A stretch of DNA of 64,000 bases, taken from contig WRKL01000003.1 of NCBI GenBank assembly GCA_009778115.1, positions 1 through 64,000 of the forward strand. Reading direction: 5' to 3'. Position numbers and translations under genes: made by a program. The stretch is from Oscillospiraceae bacterium. GTDB taxonomy: Bacteria > Bacillota > Clostridia > Oscillospirales > Ruminococcaceae. The notes under the pieces are model-generated. The model did no database searches. It was given only the letters and a program-made list of their open reading frames with translations, and was not told the DNA's origin. Positions 40,121 through 48,465 of this stretch are shown piece by piece (position 1 is the first letter of the stretch; each line of letters starts with the position of its first letter).

Positions 40121-40906
40121 TTGAATATTGGGGTTATATTTGCCGGCGGCAAAGGTGTGAGAATGGGCGCGGGGTTACCCAAGCAATTTCTGGAAATTAA
40201 CGGCAAACCCATCATAATCCACACCATTCAATTGTTCGAATATCATGCCGAAATAGACAGGATATATATATCTGTACTGGAAGACTATATTCCGTATATG
40301 CAGGAGCTAATTGAGGAATATCGCATACGGAAAGTCGGAGCGATCGTCGAGGGCGGCGAAACTACTCAGGATTCAATATATAATGCCCTCAAAGCGATTG
40401 AGCGCGATAATAACGAAAACCCGGTAGTGCTTATTCACGATGGGGTAAGACCTTTCGTTTCTTATGAAGTAATAACAAAAAACATACAAAGCGTAAAGAG
40501 CAAAGGAAACGCCATAACGTGTATTCCGTGCAGTGAAACCATTCTTTTGAGCAGGAACGGCGAAACGGTAGAAAATGTCCCGTACAGAAAAGAAACCCAT
40601 GTTGCTCAAGCTCCCCAGAGTTTTTATTTAAAGGATATTATCGCGGCGCATGATGTAGTTCGTTCAAGGCCGGATGGTTATGAAAACATGGTGGATGCCT
40701 GTACGATTATCCGCAGTCTGGGGATAGATGCCAACATGATCACGGGCAACCGCGGAAATATAAAAGTAACTACACCCGAGGATGTTTATCTCTTTAGAGC
40801 ATTATTGCAATATAAAGAAAATGAACAGGCTTTCGGGCTGGGGTTGACTGATTTAATAGAAACAAGAATAAACAAAGCTAAGACTAAGAATGCGGAGGAC
40901 ATTTAA
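40121..40906 (+). CDS. IspD/TarI-family cytidylyltransferase
   Basis: 261 residues from a TTG behind GGGGGG. Nucleotide-binding loop FAGGKGVRMGAGLPKQF, IIIHTIQLF, LIHDGVRPFVS and RKETHVAQAPQSF place it in the IspD/TarI family. VRPFVS in place of the usual IspD AARP and the linkage to a TagF-like transferase favour D-ribitol-5-phosphate cytidylyltransferase (CDP-ribitol supply), but isoprenoid IspD cannot be excluded. The stop TAA is formed by the first three bases of the next family A element. Confidence 0.85.
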   Translation: MNIGVIFAGGKGVRMGAGLPKQFLEINGKPIIIHTIQLFEYHAEIDRIYISVLEDYIPYMQELIEEYRIRKVGAIVEGGETTQDSIYNALKAIERDNNENPVVLIHDGVRPFVSYEVITKNIQSVKSKGNAITCIPCSETILLSRNGETVENVPYRKETHVAQAPQSFYLKDIIAAHDVVRSRPDGYENMVDACTIIRSLGIDANMITGNRGNIKVTTPEDVYLFRALLQYKENEQAFGLGLTDLIETRINKAKTKNAEDI

Positions 40907-41065
40907 ACCTCCCCGGAGATTAAAATGTGATGTATGAACGCAGATGATTTTTCGTCAAACAAGGAAATTTTGACGAGAATATCATGGATATTTGAAGATA
41001 AATTAACGCCGTGTGACGGGAAATTTTCCGTCCATACGTTGCGAAATAATTTTTGAGGAGGGCTA
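40904..41065. mobile_element. Family A inverted-repeat element, long copy (162 bp)
   Basis: Left end TAAACCTCCCCGG, right end TTGAGGAGGGCTA; middle shares the TCGTCAAACAAGG...TTTTGACGA hairpin and GTGTGACGGGAAATTTTCCG with the 11373 copy. Left end gives the upstream gene its stop codon, right end gives the next gene GAGGAGGG before its ATG at 41072. Confidence 0.88.
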
Positions 41066-41071
41066 CTATAG

Positions 41072-41932
41072 ATGGGAAAAAATAATTTTGAATTTTGTGC
41101 GTTTGCGGACGAAGCGGCGGCGGATTTACAGGGTCAGATCAAAGCGATGACCGATAACGGGATCACAATGCTGGAGATTCGCGGAATAAACGGTAAAAAC
41201 ATATCAGACACAACAAAGGATGAAGCAAAAAAAATCAAACGGGAGTTAGATGATAACGGGATCAAAGTTTGGGCGATCGGTTCGCCTACCGGTAAATCCG
41301 AACTTGGTAACGACGATTTTAACGAGGTTTTTGAAAAATTTTGTTATATGCTTGAGCTTGCCGGGATCCTGGGTGCGCAGCGTTATCGTTTGTTTAGTTT
41401 TTACGGGATCTCAAGCAGAATGCCCGAGACGGATTTTAAATCGAAACGGGATGAGCTGATAGAACGCCTGAATCGGTTCGCACAAAAAGCAAAGGATAGT
41501 TCCGTTGTGCTTTGTCATGAAAACGAAAAAGATATTTACGGCGAAAAAGCTCCGGAATGTTTGGATATACACAAATCTATACCCGGGATAAAAGCGGTGT
41601 TCGACCCTGCGAATTTTATACAAGCCGGGGAAGATGTCTTGCAAGCATGGGAAATGTTAGAGCCTTATGTTGATTATATTCATATAAAGGATGCAAAAAA
41701 GGACGGATCGGTTGTACCTGCGGGTTACGGAATAGGTTCGTTACCGGAAATCGTCCGGCGTTTCGCTAAAATCGGCGGCAAGGTTTTGACGTTGGAACCG
41801 CATCTTTCGGTGTTCAGCGGAAGCGATGGCTTGGAGCGCGGTGAAACAAAAATAGAAAATTTCGTTTATCCGTCACAGCGCGCGGCGTTCGATGCAGCGG
41901 CAAAAGCGATGAAGAAAATTGCAATGAAATAA
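41072..41932 (+). CDS. Sugar phosphate isomerase/epimerase (xylose-isomerase-like TIM barrel)
   Basis: 286 residues, AP endonuclease 2 / xylose isomerase-like fold: FADEAAADLQGQ, LEIRGING, AIGSPTGKSE, LCHENEKDIYGE (metal Glu), VFDPANFIQAG, YIHIKDAK and LTLEPHL. It could make a sugar precursor for the wall polymer encoded around it; its substrate is unknown. The ribosome binding site is the end of the mobile element. Confidence 0.85.
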   Translation: MGKNNFEFCAFADEAAADLQGQIKAMTDNGITMLEIRGINGKNISDTTKDEAKKIKRELDDNGIKVWAIGSPTGKSELGNDDFNEVFEKFCYMLELAGILGAQRYRLFSFYGISSRMPETDFKSKRDELIERLNRFAQKAKDSSVVLCHENEKDIYGEKAPECLDIHKSIPGIKAVFDPANFIQAGEDVLQAWEMLEPYVDYIHIKDAKKDGSVVPAGYGIGSLPEIVRRFAKIGGKVLTLEPHLSVFSGSDGLERGETKIENFVYPSQRAAFDAAAKAMKKIAMK

Positions 41933-41954
41933 TACAAAGCGAAAGGTTACATCA

Positions 41955-43286
41955 ATGGCAAAAAATGTGGAAGTAATAGAAAAAAAATCTAAACTGCGCA
42001 GTTTTTTATTGCGTGTATACCGAAAGATTTGCCGGATTTTGGATCGCAAGCCGAAAGTCGATATTTTGTTGCTTACAAACCGCGATTCGGATAATGTCGG
42101 CGATCAGGTAATTGAAGCGTGTGACATAAGTCTTATCGCGGCGATTATGAAAAATTTGAACATAAAGAAAAAAGGTTATAAGATACGGAGCCGGGCGGCA
42201 TCCTTTATTAAAAATGAAAACGATGCAGTTATCCGGAAAACTATAAAAGAAACAGATGTAATCCTGTTCGGCGGCGCACCTCTGTTTAATTATGATCACC
42301 AATCCTTTTATGCGAATACCGCAAAAACTATAAAATTCGCGCAAGAGCAAAACAAACCGGTTGTTTTTTCGGCGATCGGCATCGAGGGCTACAGCGACAA
42401 AAACAAAAAATGCCAGATATTAAAGGAAGCGTTAAACCTGCCTTGCGTAAAACAAATAACCACGCGCGATGATGTGGATTCATTGAAAAAATACAACAGC
42501 ACGGTTCCGACGGGGCTGGTTTCCGATCCCGCAGTGTTCAGTTCGACGGTGTTTAAGCGTATCGCATCAACGCACAAATCCGGCACGAAAAGAATCGGCT
42601 TATTCGCTGCACGCAAAGGGTTATGCCTGGATAACCGCATTTCATTTGATGCGAAATCCCAAATGAACCTCTGGGAAGAAACCGTCGCTGTACTCGAAGA
42701 AAAAGGATACGATTACCGATTCATAACTACCGGGCATTTTTCGGACGAATCGTTTATGGTGCATATGTCAGACAGCGGAAAATTTAAAAACGAAAAATTC
42801 GTCTTTAATATGAACACACCCGAAGACCTTATAAAAGAGATAGCCCGGTGTGATGCGATAATCGCTTTCCGTCTGCACGCAAATATTATAGCGTATTCAT
42901 ATGATATTCCGGCGGTAGGACTAATATGGAATCCGAAAATCCCGTTTTTTTATGAAAGGATCGAGTACCCCGAAAGAGCGGTTAATGTTGTCGGCTGCAA
43001 TGGGGAATTGCTTGTTGCCGCTTTAGAGGATGCTATAGAAAACGGCGTTAAAAAAAGCCCCGGCTATCTTATGAGCGTGTACGGGACTTTGTTCAAAGCG
43101 TTCAAGGAAATATTCCCTGCAGATAAAAAAACCGAACCTTATTCATACGAAGCATTGCTTAAAAAGATTCCGGAGTTCGCAGGGACACCGAGAAGAGAGA
43201 AAAAAGCAAAACTCCGGCGAAAGTTTCTGCGAACCTATCGCAGCTATAATAAATTGCAAAACAAACTTGAGGAAGTGGCACTGTAA
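41955..43286 (+). CDS. Polysaccharide pyruvyl transferase family protein
   Basis: 443 residues. The core (about 35-370) shows the family pattern: DILLLTNRDSDNVGDQVIE near the start, the DVILFGGAPLFNYDHQ loop, KQITTRDDVDSLKKY, and the C-terminal DAIIAFRLHANIIAYSYDIP, where the Arg-Leu-His of the pyruvyl transferases is kept. It follows the isomerase after 22 bases with AAAGG. Predicted to add ketal pyruvate to, or a related step on, a surface glycopolymer. A basic coiled-coil tail follows. Confidence 0.8.
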   Translation: MAKNVEVIEKKSKLRSFLLRVYRKICRILDRKPKVDILLLTNRDSDNVGDQVIEACDISLIAAIMKNLNIKKKGYKIRSRAASFIKNENDAVIRKTIKETDVILFGGAPLFNYDHQSFYANTAKTIKFAQEQNKPVVFSAIGIEGYSDKNKKCQILKEALNLPCVKQITTRDDVDSLKKYNSTVPTGLVSDPAVFSSTVFKRIASTHKSGTKRIGLFAARKGLCLDNRISFDAKSQMNLWEETVAVLEEKGYDYRFITTGHFSDESFMVHMSDSGKFKNEKFVFNMNTPEDLIKEIARCDAIIAFRLHANIIAYSYDIPAVGLIWNPKIPFFYERIEYPERAVNVVGCNGELLVAALEDAIENGVKKSPGYLMSVYGTLFKAFKEIFPADKKTEPYSYEALLKKIPEFAGTPRREKKAKLRRKFLRTYRSYNKLQNKLEEVAL

Positions 43287-43322
43287 TTGCTGTCCCCCGG
43301 CCTGCAACGGATTTATGCGGAT

Positions 43323-44408
43323 TTATTTCGAAGCTTGCAACATGCTTGCTACAGTGCGTTTAAACATTTCGTCCAGATTTACAGCGGGTCTCCAGCCGAG
43401 CCCCGCTAATTTTTTACTGTCCAGCCTAACCACCATTTCGGGATTGAAGCCTAACGGGGATATGTCCGCCGCTATATCGAACCTGACCTTGATGTTTGAA
43501 TCCGGGAAAATATCGCATACTAATTTAGCCATGTCTTTTATTGAGATTTGTGTGTCCATGTTAGTAACATTATATGCCTGTCCGTTTTTGCCCGAAACCA
43601 GAATACGCAACAACGCCGAAACCGCATCCGAAGTATAGCAATAACTCCTTACCGTCGCGCCGGATGTTCGCAGGACAATATTCTTTTTTTCGATCACGCT
43701 GCGGGCAAATTCGGCGAATACCCGTCCGTCGCCGTATTCTACGCCTGCCCCGAAGGTTTGGGACAGCCTTGCGATTTTCACGCCGACACCGTATTGGCTG
43801 CAATACGAAGCACACAAGCATTCCGCCATTCTTTTACTTTCAGAATAACTGCTGCGCACGCTCAGCGGGTCAATATATCCGTAATCATCTTCGCTTATCA
43901 ACGAAGTTTCCGATGGTGTTCCGTATACCTCCAGCGAGGATAGATACAGCATGGAATTTACGTTTTTAATGCGGGCAAATTCCAATATGTTACGGGTTCC
44001 GCCGATGGCCGTCATTATCGTTTCCACAGGATTTGACACAAAATACCCCGAGCTTGTTGCGCTAGCTCCGTGAATGATATAATCAACGCCGCCGTCATAC
44101 ACTACCGTTTGATTAATATCACCGGTACACAGGCTTATATCAGCGCGCTCCAACAATTGCCCCAACCTGCGTTCCGCTTTTTCCGGATTCCGCGCAAAGG
44201 CTACAAGTTTGATCTTTTTTCCCTTCAATCGGTTATAGCAAGCCAGAGCCCGGACAATTTGTGAACCCAAAAGTCCGGTAGCTCCGGTAACGAATACCAC
44301 GCTTCCGTCGAGCGATCCGAGATCAATCCCATTCTTAACCAGCGAATCAAGATCTTCCTGCAATATCAGGTCGTCCGGACTTTCAGTAAAACATCTGTCT
44401 ATTTGCAT
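43323..44408 (-). CDS. NAD-dependent epimerase/dehydratase (extended SDR)
   Basis: 361 residues. Rossmann motif VFVTGATGLLGSQIV, LYLSSLEVYG, and the catalytic YSESKRMAE (Tyr-x-x-x-Lys). It is the last gene of the minus-strand dlt-like operon and converges with the pyruvyl transferase gene 37 bases away. It resembles UDP-sugar epimerases and the reductase-type SDRs acting on carrier-bound acids; with a carrier protein gene next to it, either is possible. Confidence 0.88.
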   Translation of the reverse strand: MQIDRCFTESPDDLILQEDLDSLVKNGIDLGSLDGSVVFVTGATGLLGSQIVRALACYNRLKGKKIKLVAFARNPEKAERRLGQLLERADISLCTGDINQTVVYDGGVDYIIHGASATSSGYFVSNPVETIMTAIGGTRNILEFARIKNVNSMLYLSSLEVYGTPSETSLISEDDYGYIDPLSVRSSYSESKRMAECLCASYCSQYGVGVKIARLSQTFGAGVEYGDGRVFAEFARSVIEKKNIVLRTSGATVRSYCYTSDAVSALLRILVSGKNGQAYNVTNMDTQISIKDMAKLVCDIFPDSNIKVRFDIAADISPLGFNPEMVVRLDSKKLAGLGWRPAVNLDEMFKRTVASMLQASK

Positions 44409-44450
44409 ACTTATACCCTATCTTTATCCATAAGAATTATCAGATAATGG

Positions 44451-44672
44451 CTATTGGTATTTTTGAATAAGTTCCCACATAGCCGAAACGCTGTTCATAT
44501 TTTCAGGTATAAGATCCCCAACCTTGATATTAATATCATAAGCGTCGTTGATTTCAGAAACAGCGGTGATAATGTCGAATGAATCAAAAACTTTATCATC
44601 GATCAGTTTATCCTCGGTTTCAAAATCCAGATCCGGACGCAGGTCGGTTAAAATTTCCATCAATTTTTCCAT
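44451..44672 (-). CDS. Acyl/aminoacyl carrier protein (DltC-like)
   Basis: 73 residues. The phosphopantetheine site is Ser of VFDSFDIITAVSEI. It fits DltC or acyl carrier proteins by size and acidic character. In an operon with an AMP-forming ligase, MBOAT and DltD-like genes, it should carry the activated acid. ATTATCC... the ribosome binding site is GAAAGGA eight bases before ATG. Confidence 0.88.
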   Translation of the reverse strand: MEKLMEILTDLRPDLDFETEDKLIDDKVFDSFDIITAVSEINDAYDINIKVGDLIPENMNSVSAMWELIQKYQ

Positions 44673-44739
44673 TTTTAAATTATCCTTTCAATTGTGTATT
44701 ATAGCCGGGTAATTGCAAATTCTGAGATTTGACAACTAC

Positions 44740-45579
44740 CTAGTATATATATTGTGCCATGATTCTGCCGTCGAACTCAAATCCGAACTTCTTGTGAAAA
44801 TTAACGGCGCGATCATGTGTTTCTATAACGTACAAAAATATGCGTTCCACTTCTCTTTTTCCGGCAGCATCCAAAAAGAACCCTGACATAGCGGAACCGA
44901 TTTTTTTACCGCGGAATTCGGGTAAAACGGCTTCATGCCGTATCCAGCCGGCTTCTTTATTAAATCCGACCTGCAAAGCACCGATAACCTGGTTACCGAT
45001 AACCCGGTTATCCTCATTTATAGCGCATATAACGTTCCCGTCACGGATAATTTCGGCGAGTTCGTTTGCGGCAGGCAGTAAGTTTACCGCCGGGTCAAAC
45101 GAATTCTCCCATACCTCCATAATCGCTGCGGTATGTTCAGGAACTGCAAACATAACCTTATAACCCATTGTTTTTGTATCTACAGGCTTTTTGTTGTTTA
45201 TGAATTCCCGGGTTTTTACTACCATGCGGCGCGTAACCGCACTGGCTTTAAAATTGAATTTTTCAAGGCGCGTTATCATGGATGCACTTTTTGCGGAAAG
45301 TTTATTAAATCCCTGGAATTCCGTTACAACGGGCTTATTTTTGGGTTTCATATAAAACGGGCTTTCTTTATCCGAAAAAACCGACAATATGTAATATTTT
45401 TCGCGGTCATGAAAGAACGATAATCCACCATCAAATTCTTCATAATAAAGTGTTCCCGCGCGTGTCAGAGATTCCAATTCATCCGGCAGCAGCAGACAAT
45501 TGATATTCCCCGTATTTTTGCGCTCCCTGCAACCTGAAACCAATTCATCGAAATGTTCGATATTTTTCACGCTATTCAC
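44740..45579 (-). CDS. GNAT-type N-acetyltransferase
   Basis: 279 residues. The C-terminal half (about 145-279) has the acetyl-CoA loop AVLPEFRGKKIGSAM (Arg/Gln-x-x-Gly-x-Gly/Ala pattern, here RGKKIGSA) and the following FLDAAGKREVERIFLYV, with FHKKFGFEFDGRI at the end. The N-terminal half is unassigned. It lies in the dlt-like operon, so it may acylate the amino acid or sugar passed by that system, or self-protect the cell. Confidence 0.8.
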   Translation of the reverse strand: MNSVKNIEHFDELVSGCRERKNTGNINCLLLPDELESLTRAGTLYYEEFDGGLSFFHDREKYYILSVFSDKESPFYMKPKNKPVVTEFQGFNKLSAKSASMITRLEKFNFKASAVTRRMVVKTREFINNKKPVDTKTMGYKVMFAVPEHTAAIMEVWENSFDPAVNLLPAANELAEIIRDGNVICAINEDNRVIGNQVIGALQVGFNKEAGWIRHEAVLPEFRGKKIGSAMSGFFLDAAGKREVERIFLYVIETHDRAVNFHKKFGFEFDGRIMAQYIY

Positions 45580-45607
45580 AAATGCCGTGCCCCTCGTATA
45601 GATATTT

Positions 45608-47113
45608 TCAATTCATGCTCTTTTTAAGTTTATTTGAATCGATTTTTCCGCTTTGAGTACGCGGCATATCTTCGACATACACAAATTTTCGCGGAACCAT
45701 ATAGCCCGGAAGCCGTTTTCTCAGATGTCCCGCCAGATCTTTTTTGGTTACGCTGCCGGAATAGAACATCCATATCATTTCTTTTTCCGGTTTATACAAG
45801 CAACAAACGCTGTCCAATCCGGGAAGAGATAATGCCGCGGCTTCGATTTCGGGCAACTCTATCCTGTGCCCCATATGTTTGATCTGCGAATCGAGTCGAC
45901 CGTGGAAGGTGTAGTTTCCATCGGGTAACCTGCACCCTAAATCCCCGGTTTTATACATGATTTCATTGATATACGGCTGAGCGGGATTAATAACAAAAGC
46001 CTCTTCGGTTTTTTTGCTGTCGCGGAAATATCCCGGAACAACTCCGGCACCGCAGACACAAATTTCGCCCATCTTGTTGTCTTCACCGATGATTTTTCCG
46101 TCTTGATCCAATAATAATATACCCGTATTTCTGAAAGGGATTCCTATAGGTATTGTTTCATCGTCCGAAACTTTGTGTTCCGTTTTATAATATGTGCAGC
46201 TCGCTGTGATTTCGGTTGGTCCGTAGTGGTTAACAAAAACCGTACCCGGCAGATTTTCCTGCCATATCTTAAGATGCCGGCACGGAAAAACCGATCCCGT
46301 AAAAAACACCTTGTTTACGGTTTCCAGTTTTATTTCGCTGAACACACCCAATTCGGCGCATAACGAAAATGCTGATGCGACCCAGCACAAAATCGTGCAT
46401 TTGTTTAAATTTATTTCGTTGAACAGTATTTTAGGCATAGAAAATAAGGATTTGTCGAACAATACGGTCATCGCACCGGTACGAAGCGGCAGATAAAGAT
46501 CGCGTAAAGCGGCGACATAATCCAGCGGTGCCTGATTACCGAATATGTCTGAATTGCATATTCCGAAAGTTTCGGCGAAAACGTCAATATAGTCAATTAC
46601 ATTGCGATGTGATGTGACAACGCCCTTGGGTGTGCCGGAAGAACCTGAGGTAAAAAGCACATACAAAGGGTCGGTATCGCGCCATTTTTCACGCCGATTC
46701 CGCAGCATCGCAGAGTCGGTTTCTGCTTTAAGACATTCGTCGAGGGTTAGGATATTTCCGTTATAGTTCAGCTCATCAGGCAGAGTGAACTCCCCATCTG
46801 TCAGCACAAAATCCGGTTTTATAGTTTCAAATATAATCCTAAGCCGATGAACCGGCAGATCCGCATCCAGCGGGATATAGAAGCAGCCTGCCTGTGCGAC
46901 CCCAAGATACATAGAAGCAACATACACACTTTTGGCGGCAAAAACTATCACCGGACTTCCCTGCGGTACTTTTGCACACAGCAAGCTCGCAATCCGATCG
47001 CTCATATCCTTAACGCCGGCAAAAGTTACCGAATTATCCTTGTCTTTATATACGGTTTTTTCAGGCCAAAGCCGGGCGGCCTGTTCCAGGTACTCAACTA
47101 TGTTTCTTTGCAT
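45608..47113 (-). CDS. AMP-forming acid:carrier ligase (DltA/adenylation-domain family)
   Basis: 501 residues. Adenylation motifs are complete: LFTSGSSGTPKGVVTSH (P-loop-like A3), NHYGPTEIT (A5), YKTGDLGCRLPDGNYTFHGRLD (A7/A8) in pieces and the catalytic Lys near the end (TQSGKIDSNKLKK). Single-module length and neighbours (carrier, DltD-like, MBOAT) suggest it loads an amino or carboxylic acid on the carrier protein. It is DltA-like but need not use D-alanine; substrate-pocket residues were not analysed. Confidence 0.88.
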   Translation of the reverse strand: MQRNIVEYLEQAARLWPEKTVYKDKDNSVTFAGVKDMSDRIASLLCAKVPQGSPVIVFAAKSVYVASMYLGVAQAGCFYIPLDADLPVHRLRIIFETIKPDFVLTDGEFTLPDELNYNGNILTLDECLKAETDSAMLRNRREKWRDTDPLYVLFTSGSSGTPKGVVTSHRNVIDYIDVFAETFGICNSDIFGNQAPLDYVAALRDLYLPLRTGAMTVLFDKSLFSMPKILFNEINLNKCTILCWVASAFSLCAELGVFSEIKLETVNKVFFTGSVFPCRHLKIWQENLPGTVFVNHYGPTEITASCTYYKTEHKVSDDETIPIGIPFRNTGILLLDQDGKIIGEDNKMGEICVCGAGVVPGYFRDSKKTEEAFVINPAQPYINEIMYKTGDLGCRLPDGNYTFHGRLDSQIKHMGHRIELPEIEAAALSLPGLDSVCCLYKPEKEMIWMFYSGSVTKKDLAGHLRKRLPGYMVPRKFVYVEDMPRTQSGKIDSNKLKKSMN

Positions 47114-47151
47114 TTAGGCAATCCAACTCCTTTCGTTCACCCCGGGGTCTG

Positions 47152-48465
47152 TTAACTGATTTCGTATACATCCCATTGTTCTCTTTTGACATCAGAACCT
47201 TTGGATCTGCAATTTACGCGGATAAAACCCCCGTCATACTGCGCGACCGGAATTTTGTCGCTGAATCCGTATTCTTGTATGGTCACATAATCGCTCTGTT
47301 CATCCGGTTTATAACGAAATTCATACTCCGGTTCAACTCCGTCACCGTGATATGAGAGTGCCGTTAATATTTTTGCGTCTTTGTTATAATACATCCACGT
47401 ATTGAAAATTTTCGGATTTGCCGCCATTGTTTCTTCATAAGAGGAATAAAAATATTCATTTTCATCCAGTGTATCGTTCAGGTATTCATTCGTAAAACGG
47501 GCGATAACACGCGAAAAAACCGGAAGACCTATATGATTGATATGCTTGCGGTCGTAAAAATAAATATCTTTACGCTCAAAAGCGGAATCCTTAACATATC
47601 CGAAGTTATAAAACGGCACACCGTGTTCATCTGCGATATTTTGCACGAATTTTTCATATTCCGCATATCCTGATTGTGAACGAATGGCTGCCAGCGGTGT
47701 CGGGGCATCCAGAAGGATCACCGGAGTTCCTTTGGATTTGCACAATTCGATCGCTTTGTGAAAAAACCTGAGTTTCTTGGAATCCACTTCTTCTTCGGTC
47801 CATTTACGGGTTGCCGTGTGTCCGACTCTTCCCTCGCTTTTGGTTCTGCGGTTGGATACCGCTCCTTTGCCGACATAGGTTCTGTTCGGAGTACTGCCGT
47901 ATTTGTAGCTGTAATTTTTATACGGCTGTGATTGCTTTTCCAAAAATTTTTCCCATATGTCGTAATCACCGGAAAATAGATGAATACGGTTGACACTGGA
48001 TAAAACGGGAAAGGTTGTTCCTATATAATGGCTGGGGGCGATCGCATCGAACGTATATAAAAGTTTTTCCTTGGAAAATTTCATTTCCGGCAAATATACT
48101 TTAGCAGGTGTGTTCGGTCTTCCCTCAAAACTGGTATAGCTCACATCTATCACGACGAGTTCGGGTGTATAATATTTATACATTTCAAGCAGCATATAAT
48201 AATTATCAATGGGGGTTTGGGAACCTGCCGCCGAAACATAGGTGTTCTTTCCCAGCTCCCTGTCTATGATCACGGGTGCTATAGCAAACCTGAAACGCGA
48301 AGCGCCTATAAAGAAAATATCAATATTATCCTGTGTGTAAAATTCATGCATCGCGATCCGTGTGGTAGCGCGCGGCATATCAATATAATGGATAAAAGCC
48401 GCAAAGATAAAACAAAATATCACGCTGAAAGCAACACATTTCAATGCAATTTTAAAATTGCGCAT
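47152..48465 (-). CDS. DltD-like membrane-anchored SGNH-type protein
   Basis: 437 residues from the ATG at 48465, overlapping the MBOAT gene by 14 bases; an upstream in-frame start at 48492 lies deeper in that gene. One N-terminal helix (about 8-30), then an extracytoplasmic domain with IDIFFIGASRFRFAIAP (SGNH block I-like Gly-Ala-Ser), VIDVSYTSFEG, PVILLDAPTP and YFYDRKHINHIGLPVFSRV (the Asp/His block). This is like DltD or AlgX-type acyl transfer partners of MBOAT proteins. Role: final transfer of the acid to a wall polymer outside. Confidence 0.8.
   Translation of the reverse strand: MRNFKIALKCVAFSVIFCFIFAAFIHYIDMPRATTRIAMHEFYTQDNIDIFFIGASRFRFAIAPVIIDRELGKNTYVSAAGSQTPIDNYYMLLEMYKYYTPELVVIDVSYTSFEGRPNTPAKVYLPEMKFSKEKLLYTFDAIAPSHYIGTTFPVLSSVNRIHLFSGDYDIWEKFLEKQSQPYKNYSYKYGSTPNRTYVGKGAVSNRRTKSEGRVGHTATRKWTEEEVDSKKLRFFHKAIELCKSKGTPVILLDAPTPLAAIRSQSGYAEYEKFVQNIADEHGVPFYNFGYVKDSAFERKDIYFYDRKHINHIGLPVFSRVIARFTNEYLNDTLDENEYFYSSYEETMAANPKIFNTWMYYNKDAKILTALSYHGDGVEPEYEFRYKPDEQSDYVTIQEYGFSDKIPVAQYDGGFIRVNCRSKGSDVKREQWDVYEIS

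Noticed and set aside
43574-43969. 131-codon plus-strand frame
   Set aside because: Shadow of the SDR gene on the minus strand, which has an intact Rossmann motif and catalytic residues.
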